Below are positions 8,661 through 18,673 of a stretch of 64,000 nt of DNA, piece by piece. Both the position numbers and the translations under genes were made by a program. This stretch comes from a virus. The stretch is from positions 1-64,000 of the IMG/VR virus record IMGVR_UViG_3300045996_000464; one strand, given 5' to 3'. Numbering within the stretch: the stretch's first letter is position 1; every line of letters begins with the position of its first letter. The notes below the pieces were generated by a model. It was not told where the DNA came from. It made no database searches and was given only the letters and a program-made list of their open reading frames with translations.

Positions 8661-11173
8661 AGCGTTTAGTCTACGCACCAAGGGTTGAGGCACTGATCAG
8701 ACTTGAGAGTCAGAACAGGCTGATCGATGTAACAGAAGACATCATCAGCGGCAGCGTTTCACGCAAACTCAACGCCATGTCTACCGCGCAGTTGCAGCTA
8801 CAGAACAAGTACGGCAAGTACACGAGCCGCAACATCATCCAGCCGATGGATCGAATTGTCATTCGCATGTCTAGAATGGGCGAGCCGTTTCTCGTCTTCT
8901 CTGGCTTCATTGACGAGTCTCCCTATGACCAGCTTTATCCTGGCCCTGTCAATCTTGCTGCATCAGATACCATCAAGCTGCTTCAGCACACCTACTTTGA
9001 TCCGGGACTCTTTGCAGTTCAGGGATTCCTACAGAGCTTGGGTTGGACGTACAATCTCGCCAATGGTCAGTTGACCGACAACCAAAGTCAAGGCAGGGTG
9101 GGCAACCTAGACCACAAGGGCGGCGTGGGTGACGTGCTTAGGGAGTTCCTCGTAGAGATTGGTGGTTGGCCGCGCACGTCTATTGACATCCACAATCTGC
9201 CGCCCAAGTTCATCTCCGACATCACCAATGTCATGAGTGCAGCAGCGCAAGAAGCAAGCGACCAGTGGGAAGAGAATTTCGATTTGCTTGAGCGCCTGTA
9301 TGGTATTAGCATCGAGGCACCTAGCGCTGACGTAGCCACCCCAGGCACCACGAACCCTGGCAACGTGTCTCTCGTGGATACAGCCCGCGCAGCGATCAAG
9401 GCGGGCTTCAAGGGAGAGGATTTGGTTAAGATCGTTGCAGTCACCATCCGCGAGGGTGGCGGGCGTTCTAACGCTATGAGCTACAACGGGCAATCGATTG
9501 GCTCCTACGGCTCAGGACTCTGGCAGATCGACAGCCAGCATACACCGGGCGGTGGCGGCACAGGGCTTCCACAGCCACCAGGAGTTTCACCAGGCGTCTT
9601 CCACACTCTTAAGATGCCGTCCGACTGGAATGCTGTCAAGGGTTCACTGCCATCGAACGTGCGTACATTCATGGAGAACTGTTTTGATCCTGTCTTCTGC
9701 GCACAGCAAGCATACACGATCTATCAGTCCTCTGGTATCGGAGCGTGGTTTGGTTATGCCAATGTCACTGCCGATGACATGGCTGCTGCGACCAAGGCAA
9801 TCAAGGATGTGCAATCAGGCTTCAGCGCCACGAGTCTGCTAGTTACAAGTCCCACCACAAGCACGGCCTCAACTGCTGTTGCTCGCCAGTCTACACAGAA
9901 CACGGTAGCGACAAAGTTGCTTCAGGTGGCAACAGAAGAGCTTGGCAACATGGAGCAGACATCTAATTGGTCGCCACGCATCTCCGAATACTTGCGCATC
10001 ACAGGCATCGCTAGCCCTGCGGCATGGTGTGCAGCATTCGTTGCATGGTGCTTCAACCAGGCGGGCCGACCCATTCACACTGAAATTAGCGGCATTGCCG
10101 CAGTGGCGAGCATTCAGAATTATGCCGAGGCGCACGGATGGGTGGTGAATCAGCCTAAGCCAGGAGACATCATCACCTTCCGGGCCAACGATGGCTACCC
10201 TTCTAACGACCACACAGGGATCGTCACGAGCGTTAGCAACGGTGTTGTTCACACGATTGAGGGAAATACCTCTAACGGTGTACGCCGACGAACCTACTCA
10301 CAGGGAGCAGGTGACCATACCTACATTAGGGTTCCCGGCACGGGTGATACGGCAGGCGATGGAGGTTATGCGGGTGGCACTGATGTGGCGACTGTAACAC
10401 CTGAAAGCATCGCCAAGATCGCCAAGGCATCCATCTTCAGTCTACAGCTACAGAGCAGTGACCCAATCCTCTCTAATGTTCTCAAGGGGCGCAGAGCGCT
10501 TGCTAATGATGTGCCACTGATCGAGTGGGTGCAGACGCTCACTGAGTCTTCAGGACGAGTCTTCTGCACCAAGCCCAACGGCGACTTCCTCTCATTCCAC
10601 CCTGACCGTTTTGGCTACTTCAACTCTCGCACGCCGTATTTCCAGATCGCTGATGTCGAAGTGGTGGACTTGAATATCACCAAGAACGACAGAGAATTGA
10701 CGACGCACGTTTTCACGACCGGCTCTATGAGCAACAGCATCGGTCAGATCAACATCATTGACCAGATTGGTTCCATGTATGCAACGGTCGAAGACCCAGC
10801 GTTCAAGTATTTCATCGGCGCAGACATTGACCCGATCAGCTTCCTTAAGCGCTATGGCGCTCGACCTATGCAGCATCCGCTACCGCTTGTAAACCATCCC
10901 ATGCTCTTGTGGATGGCATCGTGGACGAAGTTTGCGGAGCAGTGGTCAATGCAGTACAGCAGTGCAGCACAGTTCACCTTCATGCCCGAGCTACTGCCAG
11001 GAGGACTCGTAGCAATTGGAGACAGGCTTCAGATGTTCATTGAAGAGGTTACACACAGTTTTGACCTTGGTGGTGGATTTACCTCCCAGGCAACACTATC
11101 GTCACCGGCCTCACTCAGTTCGAAGTACAGCGATCTACCTATAGCAGGACTACCAGCAAGGAGCAGCAGCTAA
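8657..11173 (+). CDS. Baseplate hub with two peptidoglycan hydrolase domains
   Basis: 838-aa protein. Residues 1-225 resemble a hub (gp27-like) front half and residues ~580-838 complete it. Between them are two cell-wall domains. Residues ~235-380 look like a lysozyme/transglycosylase domain (T-I-R-E-G-G-G-R-S with catalytic-type Glu, then Y-G-S-G-L-W-Q-I-D). Residues ~415-560 form a CHAP amidase/endopeptidase, with Cys in WCAAFVAWCF, His in DHTGIV and EGNTS. It would cut peptidoglycan during tail penetration. Having both a glycosidase and a CHAP domain in the hub suggests a thick, Gram-positive-type wall. Confidence 0.85.
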   Translation: MKRLVYAPRVEALIRLESQNRLIDVTEDIISGSVSRKLNAMSTAQLQLQNKYGKYTSRNIIQPMDRIVIRMSRMGEPFLVFSGFIDESPYDQLYPGPVNLAASDTIKLLQHTYFDPGLFAVQGFLQSLGWTYNLANGQLTDNQSQGRVGNLDHKGGVGDVLREFLVEIGGWPRTSIDIHNLPPKFISDITNVMSAAAQEASDQWEENFDLLERLYGISIEAPSADVATPGTTNPGNVSLVDTARAAIKAGFKGEDLVKIVAVTIREGGGRSNAMSYNGQSIGSYGSGLWQIDSQHTPGGGGTGLPQPPGVSPGVFHTLKMPSDWNAVKGSLPSNVRTFMENCFDPVFCAQQAYTIYQSSGIGAWFGYANVTADDMAAATKAIKDVQSGFSATSLLVTSPTTSTASTAVARQSTQNTVATKLLQVATEELGNMEQTSNWSPRISEYLRITGIASPAAWCAAFVAWCFNQAGRPIHTEISGIAAVASIQNYAEAHGWVVNQPKPGDIITFRANDGYPSNDHTGIVTSVSNGVVHTIEGNTSNGVRRRTYSQGAGDHTYIRVPGTGDTAGDGGYAGGTDVATVTPESIAKIAKASIFSLQLQSSDPILSNVLKGRRALANDVPLIEWVQTLTESSGRVFCTKPNGDFLSFHPDRFGYFNSRTPYFQIADVEVVDLNITKNDRELTTHVFTTGSMSNSIGQINIIDQIGSMYATVEDPAFKYFIGADIDPISFLKRYGARPMQHPLPLVNHPMLLWMASWTKFAEQWSMQYSSAAQFTFMPELLPGGLVAIGDRLQMFIEEVTHSFDLGGGFTSQATLSSPASLSSKYSDLPIAGLPARSSS

Positions 11174-11174
11174 T

Positions 11175-12197
11175 ATGTTGGGCGAGAGACAGTTCAATCG
11201 AGAAACAGAAGAGCGCGCTATTCGTATTGAAGAAGTCAACGTGATTGAACACTACATCGTTGGGCGCGATGAATGGAACACGCCCATTCGGCTGTCGTTC
11301 CATTTCGTAGATTCTGTCGTTTCAGTACCCCAAGTGGGAGAGACATGGACTGCGGTTCGCAAGGGTGCTAGTTGGTTTCTCAGTCGCAACGGCAGTTCTG
11401 GCAACAACATCGAGGGGCTATCCCCTGGCGATAAGAAGCTTGCGGCAAGTGGCGACCTTTATCTTGAGGGCAACGAAGTCAAGATCAACGGCGTTAATAT
11501 TTCCGCTCCTAGTGGTGTCGAGAATGACGAGGTAGGCGTTTGGGCTGGTGGGCCTACTGGCGCTTTTGTTTATCAGAAACTCACCAATGCTCAGGTCGAT
11601 GCCGCCGCAGGTATTGAGAAGTCAAAGCTTGCATCATTGGGCATTGTTGATGGTGATGTCAGTGCCATTTCTGCATCCAAGATTACCAGCTTGGGCGCAA
11701 CTCTAATATCCCAGGTTTCTGTTGACACCCCCGTGGCTAGTATTTCATTTAGTGTTCCCCAGACTTTCACGCACCTTAAGCTTGTGGGCACCCTAGAATC
11801 TTCTGCCGCCGCACCAATTTCAGCGAGCCTTCAATGCAATAACGACACTTCTGCTGTTTACCAGTGGCTCCGTCACTCTGTTTTCAGTGGCACGATTGAT
11901 CAGGGTTGGGCCGCAGCGCAGGCTTCCATATTTCTTAATCATATTGGAGCATCCAGCGGCGGGCCGCACGCACACTCCATCGAAATAACAATGCCTAACT
12001 ATCGTCGCACAGGTCACGCAGCAAGAAACATATTTTCTCAATCGGGCGCAAGCTGGAACAATACATCAGGCAGCCATTCCAAAAATGAAACGCATGGAGT
12101 ATGGTCAAATGCCGCCGCCGTAACCTCAATTACGCTATTCCCATCATCAGGCAACTTCACGACTAAAACCTCTATGTCTCTTCTAGGATTACTGTAA
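11175..12197 (+). CDS. Baseplate spike/short fibre fusion protein
   Basis: 340-aa protein. The first ~90 residues look like an OB-fold spike domain (V-P-Q-V-G-E-T-W-T-A-V), the middle is a short linker with fibre-like repeats (N-A-Q-V-D-A-A-A-G-I-E-K-S-K-L), and the C-terminal ~150 residues look like a beta-sandwich receptor-binding head ending S-M-S-L-L-G-L-L. It overlaps the next gene by one base. Likely a cell-surface contact protein. Confidence 0.6.
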   Translation: MLGERQFNRETEERAIRIEEVNVIEHYIVGRDEWNTPIRLSFHFVDSVVSVPQVGETWTAVRKGASWFLSRNGSSGNNIEGLSPGDKKLAASGDLYLEGNEVKINGVNISAPSGVENDEVGVWAGGPTGAFVYQKLTNAQVDAAAGIEKSKLASLGIVDGDVSAISASKITSLGATLISQVSVDTPVASISFSVPQTFTHLKLVGTLESSAAAPISASLQCNNDTSAVYQWLRHSVFSGTIDQGWAAAQASIFLNHIGASSGGPHAHSIEITMPNYRRTGHAARNIFSQSGASWNNTSGSHSKNETHGVWSNAAAVTSITLFPSSGNFTTKTSMSLLGLL

Positions 12198-12475
12198 TGC
12201 AAAAGCTAATTGTAAACGCTGATGGAGAAGTCGAATACGTCGAGCTAACCGAAGAAGAAATGGCCGCACTGGTTGCGGAGCAAGAGGCAGAACAAGCCCG
12301 ACAATTAGAGTCTACAGAACGTCGAAATCGCGCGAATGACATATTAACAACACTCGAACAAGCTGATGACAATTGGGGCACACTAACAAACGCACAGAAG
12401 GATGCAGTGCTGCGATTAACTGTACGAGCAGTTGCAAAAATGGGGCGTCGGATGATGCACATATTAGGAGAGTAG
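12197..12475 (+). CDS. Small tail-fibre-associated coiled-coil protein
   Basis: 92-aa protein with the start V-E-Y-V-E-L-T-E-E-E and a helical Glu/Gln-rich centre, like short proteins encoded next to fibres in Gram-positive phages. Coupled to the spike gene by one-base overlap (TAATG). Role in fibre assembly is an inference from position. Confidence 0.55.
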   Translation: MQKLIVNADGEVEYVELTEEEMAALVAEQEAEQARQLESTERRNRANDILTTLEQADDNWGTLTNAQKDAVLRLTVRAVAKMGRRMMHILGE

Positions 12476-12476
12476 G

Positions 12477-12944
12477 ATGAGCAAATCATTCAGAATTACG
12501 AATGGCGATCTTGAAGTCGGAGTCGGCCGTTCTTATCAACAAGTTACAGGGCAAGCCAAGCTTTTCCAGGATTTGAAGCTCTGGGTGCTTGAGAAGATTG
12601 GCACTGATCCTGCCACGCCTACCTATGGAAGTCGCCTGGACGGCGGCGTAATAGGTGGAGAGGAAATTCCCTCCTACATTGGCCAGACAATTACCCAAGA
12701 AAGGATGGCTGATATCGCTGCTGAGGTTTCGGACTTGCTTGCCCTCTACCAGGAAGAGCAGTTGGCGAAGATGCAGCGCGAAGCAATCTTGTACCAAGGG
12801 GAACACACCTTAGCCCCTGAAGAAATCCTACACCGTGTGGACGATATTAGCACCGCCCAGGTTGGCACCACCATCCTTGTGCGGGTAGCTTGCACCACAC
12901 TGGCAGGTAACTCCTTTCGACTAACTATTCCCGCGAGCATCTAG
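12477..12944 (+). CDS. Baseplate wedge protein, gp25/GPW family
   Basis: 155-aa protein with the gp25-like pattern: a starting L-F-Q-D-L-K-L-W-V-L segment, then T-P-T-Y-G-S-R-L, and a C-terminal beta region with T-I-L-V-R-V. It lies directly before baseplate J, the standard wedge gene order of contractile injection systems. Starts at ATG 1 base after the preceding stop. Confidence 0.82.
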   Translation: MSKSFRITNGDLEVGVGRSYQQVTGQAKLFQDLKLWVLEKIGTDPATPTYGSRLDGGVIGGEEIPSYIGQTITQERMADIAAEVSDLLALYQEEQLAKMQREAILYQGEHTLAPEEILHRVDDISTAQVGTTILVRVACTTLAGNSFRLTIPASI

Positions 12945-12946
12945 AA

Positions 12947-14713
12947 ATGGCTAGAACATCAGAACAGATCAGTCAGCAAATCCGAGCAGGGCTTCGCGTC
13001 TTAGACCCAGACATCTCAACAGAGGCGCTAACACCTGAGCGCAAGATCATTGACACGGTAGCTGAGGTTATGGCCGAGGCGAGTGTCGATGAGTATGTTC
13101 TTGACTACATCCACGACATCGACACGAAGGTTGGCGTAGACCTTGACAAGTTCATCGCACTCTTTGGTTTTGCTCGCCAAGGTGGCCGACGCGCTACAGG
13201 AACCGTTACCTTCTCGCGCGCAGAAGCGGGAGACGTTGACATCTCTATCCCTGCGGGAACGCAAGTCATCAAGCCTGCAACGGCTGTCTCTCCTGCCGTC
13301 ATTTTCCAGACGACAGCTTCTGTTACTCTCTATCGTGGCACTCTAGCTGTCGATGCGCCCGTGGAGTGCATGTCTGTTGGCGAGATTGGCAATCTTCCTG
13401 GTGCTAGCATTATCGCTGCGACGAGCGCACCGGGCATCTCAGCAGTCACGAACGCTGTAGCTACGACCGGAGGCACAGCCGAAGAGACAGACGCAGAGCT
13501 TCGTGTTCGATTCAAGAATACGATCTTCCGCAACATTGCCGGTACCCAAGATCAGTACCTTGCGCTTGCTATCGCTTCACGGTTCACCAAGAAGGCAAAT
13601 GTCATCGGGCCAGCCAGCCGCTTCCTTGAGTACTTACAGATCAGCGCAGGCGCAGCGACATCTGTGCTGCCGTACTCCAAATATACCTATGACTTCGACT
13701 ATTATCTCACAGATGGCAACATCACCGATGAGACGTTCTACAACCCAGCAGCCGATTACACGTTCAACGACACGGTGCCACCTAGCATCACTGTTGTCAA
13801 CGCTACAGCGCTACCCAACTCTAAGGTAGTTCTACTAGAGCATACCTACACTTCTGCAAACTCGCGTAACGACCCAGCAACAAACGTTCTCAATTATGTG
13901 GATGTATTTGTGAGTGGTGCTGATATCGTTTCAGCTACAGAGTCAGCGGTGTTCCCGTCTACAGCAAAGAACGTGGTCAACTCGGCAGGCAACGCTTATC
14001 ACACAGGCAACTGGAAGCGCGCAAGCGGTGCGAACCCCACGGTTGGCAATCGCATCCAAGAGCTTCTGTGGCAGCCTGCCGCAGGACTTCCCGCATCTAT
14101 TACGATTGGGCCTAGCACCTTCGTCCTCAATACGGATTACTGGCTCGTCACAGACGTGACCATCAACAAGGGCAGTCGCCGCGCTCGCAACGCTATCGAG
14201 TGGGACGCACAGGGCACACCATCCCCGGCTCTCCCAGCAGCAGCAACAGCCTTCCAGATCACCTACACCTTCGATAAGCTCCCGATGACGCTTAACGAGC
14301 TAATGGAGTCGCACAAGCAGGTTACCACAGACGTTCTCGTCCACTCGGCCACCGAGCGTTACTTCAACGTCTATCTCACGATCATGTACACACCTGGATT
14401 CTCTACTGTCTCAACCAACACCGCTGTTATCACGGCGCTCACAGCATTCCTAGAGCGCCTTGACTTCGGCGCAGTCATTCAGGTTAGCGACATCCTCGAT
14501 GTCGTCCATGACGTTCCTGGTGTAGACAACGTGCGCCTTACCTCATCTACGGAAGCCCCGTCAGATTACGGCATCCAAGAGGTAGCAGCCGATGGTGTCA
14601 CTGAGATTGGCGCAGCTAAGACCAACGACTTCGCTCTTCAGGATTCAGACCTTCCTGTCCTCAACAACGTCTTCTTCCTACCGAAGTCACAGAACACTTG
14701 GAGCAGCCTATAA
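12947..14713 (+). CDS. Baseplate wedge protein J (gp6-like)
   Basis: 588-aa protein. Family features: residues ~85-105 R-A-T-G-T-V-T-F-S-R and I-P-A-G-T-Q-V, the T-G-G-T-A-E-E-T-D-A-E-L-R-V-R motif near residue 175, and a C-terminal V-H-D-V-P-G-V-D-N-V-R. These are typical of baseplate J. Length is larger than the ~400-aa minimum, with an inserted beta-rich region (~residues 230-440). Connects baseplate wedge to sheath initiation. Confidence 0.9.
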   Translation: MARTSEQISQQIRAGLRVLDPDISTEALTPERKIIDTVAEVMAEASVDEYVLDYIHDIDTKVGVDLDKFIALFGFARQGGRRATGTVTFSRAEAGDVDISIPAGTQVIKPATAVSPAVIFQTTASVTLYRGTLAVDAPVECMSVGEIGNLPGASIIAATSAPGISAVTNAVATTGGTAEETDAELRVRFKNTIFRNIAGTQDQYLALAIASRFTKKANVIGPASRFLEYLQISAGAATSVLPYSKYTYDFDYYLTDGNITDETFYNPAADYTFNDTVPPSITVVNATALPNSKVVLLEHTYTSANSRNDPATNVLNYVDVFVSGADIVSATESAVFPSTAKNVVNSAGNAYHTGNWKRASGANPTVGNRIQELLWQPAAGLPASITIGPSTFVLNTDYWLVTDVTINKGSRRARNAIEWDAQGTPSPALPAAATAFQITYTFDKLPMTLNELMESHKQVTTDVLVHSATERYFNVYLTIMYTPGFSTVSTNTAVITALTAFLERLDFGAVIQVSDILDVVHDVPGVDNVRLTSSTEAPSDYGIQEVAADGVTEIGAAKTNDFALQDSDLPVLNNVFFLPKSQNTWSSL

Positions 14714-17700
14714 ATGGCAACCATTCAGGAACTACGCGCACAGGGGGCGTTGACCGCTGTCGCCACACCAATTCCTGAGCCTCTTAACGCACCACCCAAG
14801 TTCAACGAGAGGTTAAAGCGCTTTGGTGACCACTACAATCTGTCAAACGATTCTCACCTGTTTCGTTTTCTTGTTGCCCTTTGTGGCGACACAGGCGCAG
14901 GTTCACTTAAGCGCGAGCTACTGCTTCCACGGCTACAGGCACAGCTAGAGTCAACGCACTTCCTCAACCTAGATCGCATCTATGGTAGCGCGCTCTTGCT
15001 GCCTCGCCTAGATGCAGAGCTTTATGCCTACAACCCAGAGAATGACATCCTTCAGCAACAGCAGTGGGCAGAGGTCTACGCAAAGGATGCATCCTATAGG
15101 GCGCGTTGTCTAACGTGGATGCGCGCGATCATCGCTGGTTCTACTCTTGAGGGCATGAGCCTTGCTGCCGAAGCCGCAATTGGCGTGGAGTGCGACATCT
15201 TTGAGCGCTACAAGTATATTGAGAATCAGACGGCAGAGAATGCGCTGGGCGGCGGTTCCACCCAGAACATCGGCAAGACAACGAGCCGCAATGAGTTCGT
15301 CATCGTACCTCGATCACTGACGGTTTCTGAGCAGGAGAAGCGCCGCATCATGCGCCTTGTAGATAAACTACGACCCGTTAACACACTCTGCACTGTAGTC
15401 GCAGGAGATGAGGTTCGTTCCGAGCGCAGCTTCCAGACGGTTGCTGCCTCTTCTGAGCGATTCTACGTCAAGCGTCTAGTCAGCGGCAACACAGCCATTA
15501 GCTGGCCGGACGTGGATATCTCACAGGGCGTCTGGGTAGAGAGCGCAATAGAGAAGGAAGCTCCCACGTTTGCCTTCATGGATCGACAGGAGGCCGTTAC
15601 ATACCTTGACGTTAGCAGCGTCGAGGCATCCACAGAACATGTCGGCTACTTTAACAAGCATCAGCGCCAGCTATTCGGGCACCTTGCAGAGTCTCCTGAT
15701 GAGACGTACTACTACTCGGCTGATCGATCCTATGCCCGTAACATTGCGCCAGTGAACCTAGCTACGGCTTGGACGCGAGGAACCGGCGAAGCTCCACACG
15801 ATATGATCGTGGTCAACAACCACTATCCGATTGGTTACTTCGCAGACACAGACACAAGCGCGTTCATCCAACAGCCACAAGAGAACTTCTGGGCATCGGT
15901 TGAAGAGTACGCACCCGCCAGTGAGACTCTCGTCTTCGATTTCGGCCGAGTCCGCCCGATCAACTTCATAGACTTCGAAATTTGCCACAAACCAGTAGAT
16001 TTTATCATTGAATACGATGATGCTGGCGTCTGGAAGACCGTTGAGCCACGTGAGGGATTGCCAGTGTCAATGAGTGTAGATTATCACCCGTCTCTGGCTA
16101 ACCCTTGGCACTACTTCGAAATCACATTCGACCTACTTCAAACCCAGAAGATTAGGCTAACGATGACACGGCGCGAACGTCGCTTCCCGCTTGAGACAAG
16201 CGAACTATTCCCGTGGAGTATTGAGTTACGCTCAGCGCGACTCATGTACGTCATCGGACGTGCTTCTGACTTTATCGAGGATGAGGGCCAGGACGTTCTT
16301 GGCAACACCTTCCGCACTGAGCTAGATGTTAAGCGCGCGACCGTCATCTCGGAGTTGACAGACGATGATGCGTCTCTCACTGTCAGCGGCACGCCGATTA
16401 CTGATGCAGTGCGCACAGCAAGCTTGGCAGGCGACGGTCGTGAGCCTGAAGGCACCTACGGCATCTGGGAGGCGACCACCAATCTGCTCACCAATGGTGG
16501 CTTTGAAGCCAACGCAACAGGGTGGACAGGCACAAACGGCACAGTAGCTCGTGACAACGCAAGAGCGAAATTTGGCACCTACAGCGGGCGCTTAACGATT
16601 ACTGCCAGTGGATCAGCTACTTCTATGTCAGCAACCGCTACTATCTCTGGTGCAACCGCAGCGCGCAAGTACTCAGGATCAGTTTGGGTCTATGCCGACA
16701 GTACGCAGACAGGTCGAGACTTCGTTATCATCTTGCGTGAAACAGGTGGCGCATCAGGCGCGGCCGAGTCGCAAAGCGTGAAGACTCTTGCGGCGGGATG
16801 GAACCTGTTGACTCATACGCGCACCATCGCACAGAACGACCGCACAGGTGTGCTGATGGCGGTTGGCCCATCGAGCAATGCGGGTAACTTCGCTACTCAG
16901 CGCTACTGGATTGATGGCGCACAGATTGAAGAGCAGCCGCTGATTACTCCTTATGTAGACACAAGTGGCTCTACTCAGACGCGCACAGCAGCACGGGTGC
17001 AGCTTCCTCCGAGCCTATTAGACGAGACTCAGGGCTGGGTTGCGATGCGAGTCCGTCTTGGTTGGGACAGCACCACTGAACCGGGTGACGCCTACTTCTT
17101 CGACTGGCGAGATGGAGGTTCTGAGGGCATCTGGGGATTCTACAACGCCACAGGCAACAGCTTGAGCATCTTTAGAGGCAATGGTTCTGGCTCAACTGTA
17201 TCTACTGCCTTCACTCCCTCTACAGCAGAAACAACTTTCATCTTCAAGTGGAGTGCCACTCAGCTTGGCATGGCAGCTAATGGTTTGAACTTCGTCACTG
17301 GCTCCAATACGTTGATCCCAGACTTGGCAGCGGCATTGATGGATATTGGTCAGACAGCAAACGCCAGCCATCTTGACGGCAACGTACTCTGGTTCGCTGC
17401 TGGAACGGGCGAGCTAACGAATGCCGACGCAACCACCATCTACGGCTATGGCTCTACCGCTCCTGAATACACAAGGGATTTGCCAGGGGCAGCACAAGTC
17501 TTGTGGGATGCGGAGTCTAACACCTATCAGTACAACACAGGAAAGCCTGATCCGCTCAACTATTGGTCAAGTAAGCCCAACCCATCCCGGCATGGAGTTG
17601 AGGCACTCTACTTCGACCTGAGGCAGGGCGAGATTACAGGCACGATGGAATACTTGAACACCCAGTTCATGGACGAGCTTAACGAGCGCTCTATGGCTGA

Positions 17701-18673
17701 CCTTGCGAACTACTACGCTGACGGCCAGATCATTGATGAGGTCTACATCGACCCGGTTACCTACGGCTGTGACATGCATTTCTACTACTCAGACGACGAC
17801 GATCCTGACTGGGACGAGAAGTTGTGGACGCCGATTCCACGACAGTACATCCTTAAGAGAGGCTTCTTCGCGCTACCTCAGCCGACTTACGTGCGCTACT
17901 TCAAGATCGAGTTCAGTAATCTTGCGGCGATGCCTTATCAAGCACCTGAGTATCCATTGATCCCTGTCGTTCAGTACAACAGGTTCCCCTCTTGGGTTGA
18001 AGACTACTTTGCGATGGCCTACATGGATCGCCCGGTTACACCAGACCTTCTAGAAGTAGTTGAACAGGTCATCATTGATCCGATCAAGTTTGGATTCCAA
18101 AAGGTTAACGATAAGCTTGTTTCAAACTTTGAAGCAGAGCGTATCCTTCAAACACAAGACACAGACGATGAGGTTAGTGAGTACATCCACGGCATCTTGC
18201 ACACTGAGCATGTCGAGGATCGCGCGCATGTCGAGAGCAAGATTCAGTTTCGTTCGCCGCTCCAATGGCAGAGCGACCTTGTTGCCCTGCTCGACTCTAG
18301 TCGTGCCCTCTCTCGTGTAGCTATGGAAGCCCGAGAGGGCATCATCGACACCGGATGGTCAGCCGAGTTGGGCTTGCCGATTCATGATATCCCTCTACAG
18401 GCTTCTACGCAGAATCAGACGGAGAATATCAAAGAGAAGCAGACACCTATCTTGTGGTTCCCACGTCGAGCGCGGCATACCTACAAGATCGTAGAGGCTC
18501 CGCTGACCAAGAAGCTAGCGTATTTCGCAGCCGTTAAGACCGTCAGCTTCCATCGTCGCAACTTCCAGGTCTACCATGACGAGGCCGTCTACTATGAGTC
18601 CTTGAGCGACAGCGCTCACATCGAAAGCACAGACTTTGTACAGAACGACTGGCGCTACGAGATTGAAACCTAA
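14714..18673 (+). CDS. Very large baseplate/fibre protein with lectin-like modules
   Basis: 1319-aa protein starting right after baseplate J. The first ~230 residues resemble tail protein I/gp53-type baseplate components. Residues ~590-730 look like a carbohydrate-binding module (T-N-G-G-F-E-A-N-A-T-G-W), and ~750-900 like a concanavalin/LamG-type jelly roll. The C-terminus returns to charged, helical baseplate-like sequence. It probably links the baseplate to receptor-binding modules that bind host glycans. Confidence 0.65.
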   Translation: MATIQELRAQGALTAVATPIPEPLNAPPKFNERLKRFGDHYNLSNDSHLFRFLVALCGDTGAGSLKRELLLPRLQAQLESTHFLNLDRIYGSALLLPRLDAELYAYNPENDILQQQQWAEVYAKDASYRARCLTWMRAIIAGSTLEGMSLAAEAAIGVECDIFERYKYIENQTAENALGGGSTQNIGKTTSRNEFVIVPRSLTVSEQEKRRIMRLVDKLRPVNTLCTVVAGDEVRSERSFQTVAASSERFYVKRLVSGNTAISWPDVDISQGVWVESAIEKEAPTFAFMDRQEAVTYLDVSSVEASTEHVGYFNKHQRQLFGHLAESPDETYYYSADRSYARNIAPVNLATAWTRGTGEAPHDMIVVNNHYPIGYFADTDTSAFIQQPQENFWASVEEYAPASETLVFDFGRVRPINFIDFEICHKPVDFIIEYDDAGVWKTVEPREGLPVSMSVDYHPSLANPWHYFEITFDLLQTQKIRLTMTRRERRFPLETSELFPWSIELRSARLMYVIGRASDFIEDEGQDVLGNTFRTELDVKRATVISELTDDDASLTVSGTPITDAVRTASLAGDGREPEGTYGIWEATTNLLTNGGFEANATGWTGTNGTVARDNARAKFGTYSGRLTITASGSATSMSATATISGATAARKYSGSVWVYADSTQTGRDFVIILRETGGASGAAESQSVKTLAAGWNLLTHTRTIAQNDRTGVLMAVGPSSNAGNFATQRYWIDGAQIEEQPLITPYVDTSGSTQTRTAARVQLPPSLLDETQGWVAMRVRLGWDSTTEPGDAYFFDWRDGGSEGIWGFYNATGNSLSIFRGNGSGSTVSTAFTPSTAETTFIFKWSATQLGMAANGLNFVTGSNTLIPDLAAALMDIGQTANASHLDGNVLWFAAGTGELTNADATTIYGYGSTAPEYTRDLPGAAQVLWDAESNTYQYNTGKPDPLNYWSSKPNPSRHGVEALYFDLRQGEITGTMEYLNTQFMDELNERSMADLANYYADGQIIDEVYIDPVTYGCDMHFYYSDDDDPDWDEKLWTPIPRQYILKRGFFALPQPTYVRYFKIEFSNLAAMPYQAPEYPLIPVVQYNRFPSWVEDYFAMAYMDRPVTPDLLEVVEQVIIDPIKFGFQKVNDKLVSNFEAERILQTQDTDDEVSEYIHGILHTEHVEDRAHVESKIQFRSPLQWQSDLVALLDSSRALSRVAMEAREGIIDTGWSAELGLPIHDIPLQASTQNQTENIKEKQTPILWFPRRARHTYKIVEAPLTKKLAYFAAVKTVSFHRRNFQVYHDEAVYYESLSDSAHIESTDFVQNDWRYEIET

